Shown here: one piece after another, positions 58,572 through 64,000 of the stretch
How positions within the stretch are numbered: position 1 is the stretch's first letter
Layout: each line of letters opens with the position of its first letter
From: Narthecium ossifragum
Lineage: Eukaryota; Streptophyta; Magnoliopsida; Dioscoreales; Nartheciaceae
Direction of reading: 5' to 3'
DNA length: 64,000 bases
Assembly (NCBI GenBank): GCA_963920575.1
Contig: OY986969.1
Location: forward strand, 12,416,615-12,480,614
The notes under the pieces: model-generated
What the model saw: the letters and a program-made list of their open reading frames with translations, nothing else
Database searches by the model: none
What the model was told of the DNA's origin: nothing
Program-made: the position numbers and the translations under genes

Positions 58572-58799
58572 ACTAGTGCCATAAGCTTATCTAAAAATCC
58601 CATCTTACATTCTAGAACAAAGCACATAGAAATTCAACACCATTTCCTTCGTAATTACACACAAAAAAGAGATATAGCACTTGAATTTGTTAGCACCGAG
58701 CATCAAATTACGAATATTCTAACCAAACCATTGAGTGAAGACAGATTTCTCTATCTACTAAGGGAGCTTGGGATGTCCAATGGATGTCCAAAATAAAAG
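58572..58799 (+). pseudogene. C1 RNase H C-terminal part
   Basis: The plus frame reads TSAISLSKNPILHSRTKHIE, IQHHFLRNYTQKRDIALEFV, TEHQITNILTKPLSEDRFL and a stop at 58796. These are the last motifs of copia RNase H (SKNP-HSRTKHI, QxADIxTKxL). It continues the domain cut at 37637 but begins about 60 residues further on, so DNA was lost when the intervening elements were rearranged. Confidence 0.9.
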
Positions 58800-59408
58800 A
58801 ACTAAAAAGAAAAGGTATGGTCACCTCTTTATTTGCTTTTTATACAATATCCTACTTCAATGCTAAATTTTGGTAAATTGAGAAATTTTCATGATTTAAG
58901 AGTTGTTTTTAGCTCATAATATTTAGTTACACGTGTATGCAAAGTTTTGTGATGTTTTGATTTAAAAATAATTTTAAATTGAATTTCAAAACTCAATTTC
59001 TGGAATGACGATCGATCCAGACATCTTGACGGTCGACGGTGCGTACATTCGCACCGGACGGTCGACCACCAACTTTTTGGATCGACCGTGGGCTTTCATT
59101 TTTAGACCTATTGTGTGCCACAGTCGACCGCCAACTTCCTCGGATTGACCGTGCGACTTAAATACTACACATATTGCTCGCGACGGTCGACCGGCAACAT
59201 CTTACGGTCGACCGCCACAGATCATGAGACAATAAGTGAGGGCATTTCAGTCATTTTAACTCAATCTCCCCTTATAACCCCCGATCAAAGCCTTCTCATT
59301 TCTCCTGGTTCGACCGTGCCCTAGCTTCTGCAACGTCCGCCATCTCCTTGGTTCGACCGCGCCCTTCTCTTCTCCTCTCCCCACAAAACCCTAGCAAAGC
59401 CTCACACC
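58800..59408 (+). promoter_or_regulatory. C1 dyad cluster and TATA upstream of the env-like ORF
   Basis: After about 200 bp of AT-rich DNA, a dyad cluster of the LTR type appears at 59005-59215 (GACGATCGATCC, GACGGTCGACGG, ATCGACCGTGG, CGACGGTCGACCGG, ACGGTCGACCGCC). CTTATAACCC (59271-59280) could act as TATA box about 56 bp after the cluster and about 130 bp before ATG 59409. This resembles the arrangement in the copia LTRs, and I infer an internal promoter for the third ORF. No transcript data exist here. Confidence 0.5.
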
Positions 59409-60531
59409 ATGCCTCGCACCAATAACGCCGGACCTCCTCCACCTCAGGCGCCGACTGCTCCGACACAAGGAGAGAGGAAGAGGCAGGCAGTGAAGGAGAG
59501 GAGGATGTTGAAGAAAGCCAAAGGTTCACTTAGACAGTCCTTATCCATGCCTTCTTCCACTCCTTCCTTCAATGACTATCTCTTCCTAGACAAAGATAGG
59601 TATGACTCTTTGCCAGAATTTAAGGATAAATTTGTGGTTTCGAATAGAGCTCTTCAATTGCCTATAGGAAAGGAATATGCAGTTGAAAGATTTTTCACTG
59701 ATATGGGTTGGAAGAAATTCTTAGATTTACCCTAATTTATGTATCACGAAATGGTTAGATATTTCCATTGCAATATGATTGAAGATATTGATGATGGAGG
59801 ATATGTGGCCATTAGCAGCTATGTTTATGGAAATGACATCAAGATTAGAATGGCTAAATGAGATGCTAAATTCACCAAATCAAGGAGAGTGTGCATACTT
59901 TACTACATATGATGATCTCAAAAGACATGATAAGAATAAACAAGGGAGAAGGGCAATCCTTAGATCTGATTTAGTTGAAAAAAATCCTATAGAGTTAAAT
60001 AGCTTACATCAAAACTATAGGGAGCTTGCCCACTTTCTACGAACAAATCTTTTTCCTAAGCTTGGACACCATGATCATTTGAAGCCCCTTCATGCCTATG
60101 TCCTTTCTTGCATGGTTAGGAAGAAGCCTCTAAACCTAGGTTATATCATTATCAAGAAAATGCTTAACCTTACGGCTAGGCAATCTCTACCTTTTGGAGG
60201 ACTTCTAACCAATATTTTCCAAGCCCTTACCCTTCACCTAGCTGATGAGGAAGGTGAACATCAAGAAGAGCATGATGTGGGAAACTTAGGGGGAGAGCCT
60301 AGACTTGAAGTACATCAAGGTGAATCTTCCCAAAGCCGAGCTCGTCGCACCACATCTCAAAGACTTGATGATATTGAAGCAAGATTGGAAAGAATGGAAG
60401 TACATCAAGGTGACCTCAAGACTTCCCAAGCACAAATCACGGCGGATCAAGCAAAGATGTCAAAGCAACTTGAAGACATTTTTACCTACATCAAGATTGA
60501 ATTTCCACCTTCCACACCCTCAGTTGATTGA
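59409..60531 (+). pseudogene. C1 third ORF, env-like / plant transposon-protein domain
   Basis: It starts MPRTNNAGPPPPQAPTAPTQ, a proline-rich and basic N-terminus, then FKDKFVVSNRALQLP, YAVERFFTDMGWKKFLDLP, a stop (59734-59736), FMYHEMVRYFHCNMI and, after a frameshift near 59860, EMLNSPNQGECAYFTTYDDL, LHAYVLSCMVRKKPLNL and a C-terminal DIEARLERMEVHQGDLK segment likely to be a coiled coil. Position downstream of RNase H and the FFxxxGWxxxL/MVRxFxxN pattern fit the env-like ORF of SIRE/Maximus elements. I see no convincing signal peptide or transmembrane segment, so a true envelope role is unproven. Confidence 0.65.
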
Positions 60532-60961
60532 TCCTAAATTCCCATCCATGTTATTTCTTTTTTATGATGCCAAAGGGGTTGAAAAAGTTGTGATGAATGT
60601 TGAAAATTTCCCTACATTTCATATTTTTGTACTCTTGTATTTTGGAAAACCTTGTGTTTGAAATACTCTTGTAATCCAAAGTTTTTCGAAATGTTTTTGA
60701 ATGGAAGTATTGTAATGCAAGTGTTGAACTCTTTTGAATGAATGAAAGGAAATGTTGTTGGATAATTATAATTTCTTTATCATGATACGAGGATGGATAA
60801 TGTTAAGTTATATTAGTACAAATTTTTGAACTTCAATATCCATATGAACTATTCCATGTTAGCCAATTTTCACCTTCTTAAAAGAAGTGAACATGCTATA
60901 ATCTAAGTTAACTTGTCATCATATCTCAAAATTAACTTTTCTTATCCTCTTAGTGATATAT
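60532..60961 (+). other. C1 3' untranslated region
   Basis: No coding region. ATGATGCCAAAGGGG (60566-60580) resembles the text just before the polypurine tract in SIRE-like elements. The rest is AT-rich, up to the LTR start at 60962. Confidence 0.45.
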
Positions 60962-61959
60962 TGTTAGCCCTAATGACGTTTTGATTATGTTTTGATGATG
61001 CCAATATGTTCTTAAATGATAAAATATATATGTGATAAAATATATGTTGATAACTAGCTTTAACTTTCATATTTGAGATATTATTGAGTTGACGGATGAT
61101 GCATGGATGCATCCGGGGAGTTCACGGATGATGCGCGGATGCATCCGTGGAGCTCACGGATGATGGGCGGATGCATCCGTAGGATGTGAGGCGCGACGGT
61201 CGATCCGTGGATCGACCGTGAGGCTTTTTTGAAGAAAAGTAAGGTGCGACGGTCGATCGGTGCATCGACCGTGGGAAGCTTTTTTCAACACAGAGCCTGA
61301 CGGACGATATCACGAACGATGCGACGGTCGATCGTGAGGCGTGACGGACGATGCATGGATCGACCGTCAGCTCAGAAACTAGCCGTTAAAGAGCCGTTGC
61401 AGAAACAAAAAATAGCCGTTGGAAGCTATTTTTTGAGGCCCTAAAGCTTAAGTATATATGAGAAGATGCAGCAAACTTGGGGTAAGACTAAGGGAGATAT
61501 TAGTTTACATTGTAACAAGTTTTAGTCTTCTTTTGAGAGATTTAATCTTTGTAAACCTACTTCAAGTTATGAAGTAGACTTTGAGAGAAATATCCAAGAG
61601 AGAGCTTGGAGTGATTTGTAAGGTTCTCAAGCACCCGTAAGCTTGAGGGGGAGCTCCAGCAGTTGTTGGAGGATTTGTAAGGTTGCCAAGCACTCGGAAG
61701 CCTGGTGGGAAAACTTGTAAGGGAGATTTACAAGTAGTGGAACCTCAAGGAGGCCCTTGAGAGAGTGGACGTAGGCAAGGTTTACCGAACCACTATAAAA
61801 TCTTGTGCAAGTCTCATAACTCTTCTCTCATCCTTCATTGCATGCTTTATTTATAGTTTTCATATCTAAACAAGCATATTAGTCTTCTAGTTTTCTATCT
61901 TGGTTTTCGTCTATCGTATTTCCGCAAAAAGGTCCAATTCACCCCCCCTTGGACCATCA
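60962..61959 (+). repeat. C2 5' LTR (SIRE-like copia)
   Basis: It starts TGTTAGCCCTAATGACG and ends CCCCTTGGACCATCA, 998 bp, followed by a tRNA-Met primer site. TATATATG at 61453-61460 may be the TATA box; CTATAAAATC at 61794-61803 is a second candidate. Its end region is similar to that of the C1 LTR but clearly diverged, so the two belong to different subfamilies. It also occupies the place where the C1 3' LTR should be. Confidence 0.8.
61090..61372. repeat. ACGGTCGATC dyad cluster in C2 LTR
   Basis: It begins with three TCACGGATGATG-GCGGATGCATCCGT type repeats and continues with GGTCGATC dyads. ACGGTCGATCC (61196-61206) and GGATCGACCGT (61209-61219) are exact 11-bp arms around GT. The last element ends about 80 bp before the TATA box. 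Confidence 0.9.
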
Positions 61960-61961
61960 AT

Positions 61962-61973
61962 TGGTATCAGAGC
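61962..61973 (+). other. C2 primer binding site (initiator tRNA-Met)
   Basis: TGGTATCAGAGC, two bases after the LTR end. Confidence 0.9.
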
Positions 61974-62022
61974 CTCGTCTCTATATTCGAGGTTTAACGA
62001 CCCTAGAGGATCCTAGGTATAG

Positions 62023-63777
62023 ATGGAAAACCTATAAGGACAATCTACAAATAGGCCTCCCTACTTTGATGGAGAAAATTACAATTATTGAAAAAATAGG
62101 ATGGAAATTTTTATCCAATCCTTAGACTATGAAGCTTGGCTTACCATTTAGGATGGACCATTCATTCCTAGCAAAATGCATGAAGGAAGGAATGTACCCA
62201 AGCTTAAGAGTGAGTACACTCCATCCGACATAAGGAAACTGGAAATCAATGCTAAAGCCAAATGCTTTCATATTTATGCATTGAGTCCAAATGAATTTAG
62301 TAGAGATTCAAGTTGTAAATCAGCCAAGGAAATATGGGAGAAGCTTGAAATTACATATGAGGGAACCAATCGAATTAAGGAAACTAGGATAAGTATGCTT
62401 GTTAATGACTATGAATTGTTTAGCATGAAGGATAATGAGTCCATTAGTGAAATGTTTACACGGTTCAATGATATTTTAAATGTGCTTCAATCTCTTGGCA
62501 AATCTTATGCTAATGATGAAATTGTGAGAAAGATACTTAGGTGTCTACCTAAAGCATGGGATCCCGAGGTGACGGCGATTGAAGAAGCCAAAGACCTTTC
62601 CAAGCTATCACTTGATGAACTCATGGGTTCACTCATGACATATGAGTTGAACTTGAAGAAGAGCAACAATAAAGGAGAGAAGAAAGACAAATCGGTTGCA
62701 TTCAAGTCATCATACCAAGATTCATCAAGTTCAAGTGATGAAAAATCGGATTCAAGTGATGAGGAATTGGCATCAATTACAAGAAAAATCAAAAGGATGC
62801 TCAATCGCCAAGGAGGAAAAAAAAATTTCAAGAAAAAAACCTCCGAAGGTGAAAAATCAAACTCTATCTCATCTAATTGAAATGACATTATATGTTATGA
62901 GTGTAGAAAGCTCGGACACTACAAGCCCGATTGCCCTCGACTCAAGAAGCCAACAAAGAAGAATTTCAAGAAAAAGAAAGGCATGGTGGCAACTTGGAGT
63001 GAAAGCGATAAGGATTCTTCCTCCGATGAAAAAGAGCAAGAAAAGGCAAATATTTGTCTAATGGCCATCAGGGACAAGGAAGAAGATCATGAGGTAAATG
63101 ATGAGATAGCTTTTGATGAACTTTTTGAAGCTTATCATTCCTTAGCTAAAGATTTTAAGTTCCTTAAAAAGAAATATTATGCTTCATTTAAGGACTTGAA
63201 GAAGCTAGAACATGAAAAACTAAATGCCATGCATAAGATTGACTTATTGGAAAATGAAAACAAATGCATGATGAGTAAGACATCTAGTGATGATCATGCC
63301 TCACTTAGAAAGGAACTTGAAAATTGCAAATGTGAGCATGACATTTTACAAAATAACTCAAGTAACCTACAAAAGGAAATCATCATTTTGAGAGAATCAA
63401 AACGAGATCTCACCCTTGAAAATAATGATTTGAAAATTACTCTTTCTAAGTTTATGAAGAGTAAGATCATACTTAATGAGATCCTTGATAGCGAACATAG
63501 CTCATTGAATAAAAATGGAATTGGCTATAATCCTAGGAAGATGAACAATCTTAAAAAGACAAGCTTTGTTAAAGAATCATCTCATCCTCCTAAATTTACA
63601 AATATACCTACTTGTCACTATTATTGTAAAAAGGGGCATATTGCTCCTAATTGCTATTTAATGAAGAATGCAAGTGCTAACACGTTTTGGATTCCAAATC
63701 ATTCATCTTATATGCATATTTCAAGAACTAACGATAGTGAACCCAAAAAGATTTGGGTACCAAAAATCAAGACATGA
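62023..63777 (+). pseudogene. C2 gag, one frame with four stops
   Basis: ATG at 62023 starts the same protein as C1 gag (MENL, stop, GQSTNRPPYFDGENY). The frame is uninterrupted by indels to 63777. Stops occur at 62035-62037, shortly after NYNY, after EAWLTI, and at 62878-62880. Motifs: KSAKEIWEKLEITYEGTN gag core, zinc knuckle CYECRKLGHYKPDC, coiled-coil region 63110-63480, second knuckle CHYYCKKGHIAPNC and the terminal KKIWVPKIKT. Homology to C1 gag over the whole length identifies the frameshifts in C1. Confidence 0.85.
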
Positions 63778-64000
63778 TTTGTGTTAGGGATGCTTCAGAT
63801 CCAATTGTCAAGACAAATTCAAAAGAAAAAGGTGATATCTTGATGGTGGATGCTCAAGTGATGAAGTGTGGACAAGGATAAGTTTTCAAGGAAAAGAAGT
63901 ATGCTAAATAGTCATCAAAGGATATATGATCCTTCCAATGGTATGAAATCTTGTTCCTCCATCTTCATTTGTTATATCAAATAGTGATAGTAAACTTTAT
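63778..64000 (+). pseudogene. C2 start of protease region, cut by window edge
   Basis: By position this is the gag-protease junction. ILMVDAQ and, in another frame, LDGGCSSDE (63840-63866) correspond to the WYLDSGCS active-site region of the copia protease in altered form. The frame is broken and the window ends here. Confidence 0.4.

Overview
The window is nuclear plant DNA, most likely from a large-genome monocot. The captured gene fragments are very GC-rich, the Helitron ends in CTAG after a short hairpin, and every retroelement family present is plant-specific. I find no intact host gene, rRNA or tRNA gene and no CRISPR array. Essentially the whole 64 kb is nested transposable elements, all broken in their coding parts. 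Element names used here are mine: Hel1 (Helitron); G1, G2, G3 (Ty3/gypsy chromoviruses of Del/Tekay type, minus strand); C1, C2 (Ty1/copia, SIRE/Maximus-like, plus strand); T1 (Tat/Ogre-like gypsy, minus strand); LTR-A and LTR-B (two related chromovirus LTR families).

Layout. 1-6011 is an LTR-A split by Hel1 (573-5638), which carries fragments of at least two unrelated host genes (WDR11-like and ankyrin/BTB-like). 6012-6524 is an LTR piece in opposite orientation. 6525-31948 is G1, whose 3' LTR, integrase, RNase H, RT, protease and gag are separated by four inserted LTRs (7312-9830, 12354-14756, 15445-17916, 18116-31127). The last contains a complete two-LTR element, G2 (20380-30200). C1 was inserted in G1 gag at 31949. 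C1 runs gag-PR-IN-RT to 37637, is interrupted, and resumes at 58572 with the end of RNase H and an env-like third ORF. The interruption holds T1 (37638-49698) and G3 (49699-58571). C2 starts at 60962 and leaves the window.

The most unusual structure is in the T1 LTR. An LTR of about 1.65 kb contains a 1098-bp segment repeated eight times head to tail (40696-49479), with one base difference seen in 8.8 kb. Each unit carries a minus-strand TATA box, so one LTR holds eight promoter copies. It also contains a solo LTR-B with a perfect target-site duplication.

A second pattern cuts across families. Clusters of short dyad-symmetric motifs (GGTCGATC or GATCGATC arms) occur in LTRs of copia, chromovirus and Tat lineages and upstream of the C1 env-like ORF. 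One copia dyad (61196-61219) and one gypsy dyad (50077-50100) agree at 23 of 24 positions. In copia and Tat contexts the cluster ends about 55-85 bp upstream of a TATA box, which suggests a shared promoter module. All comparisons were made by eye; no alignment or database search was run.
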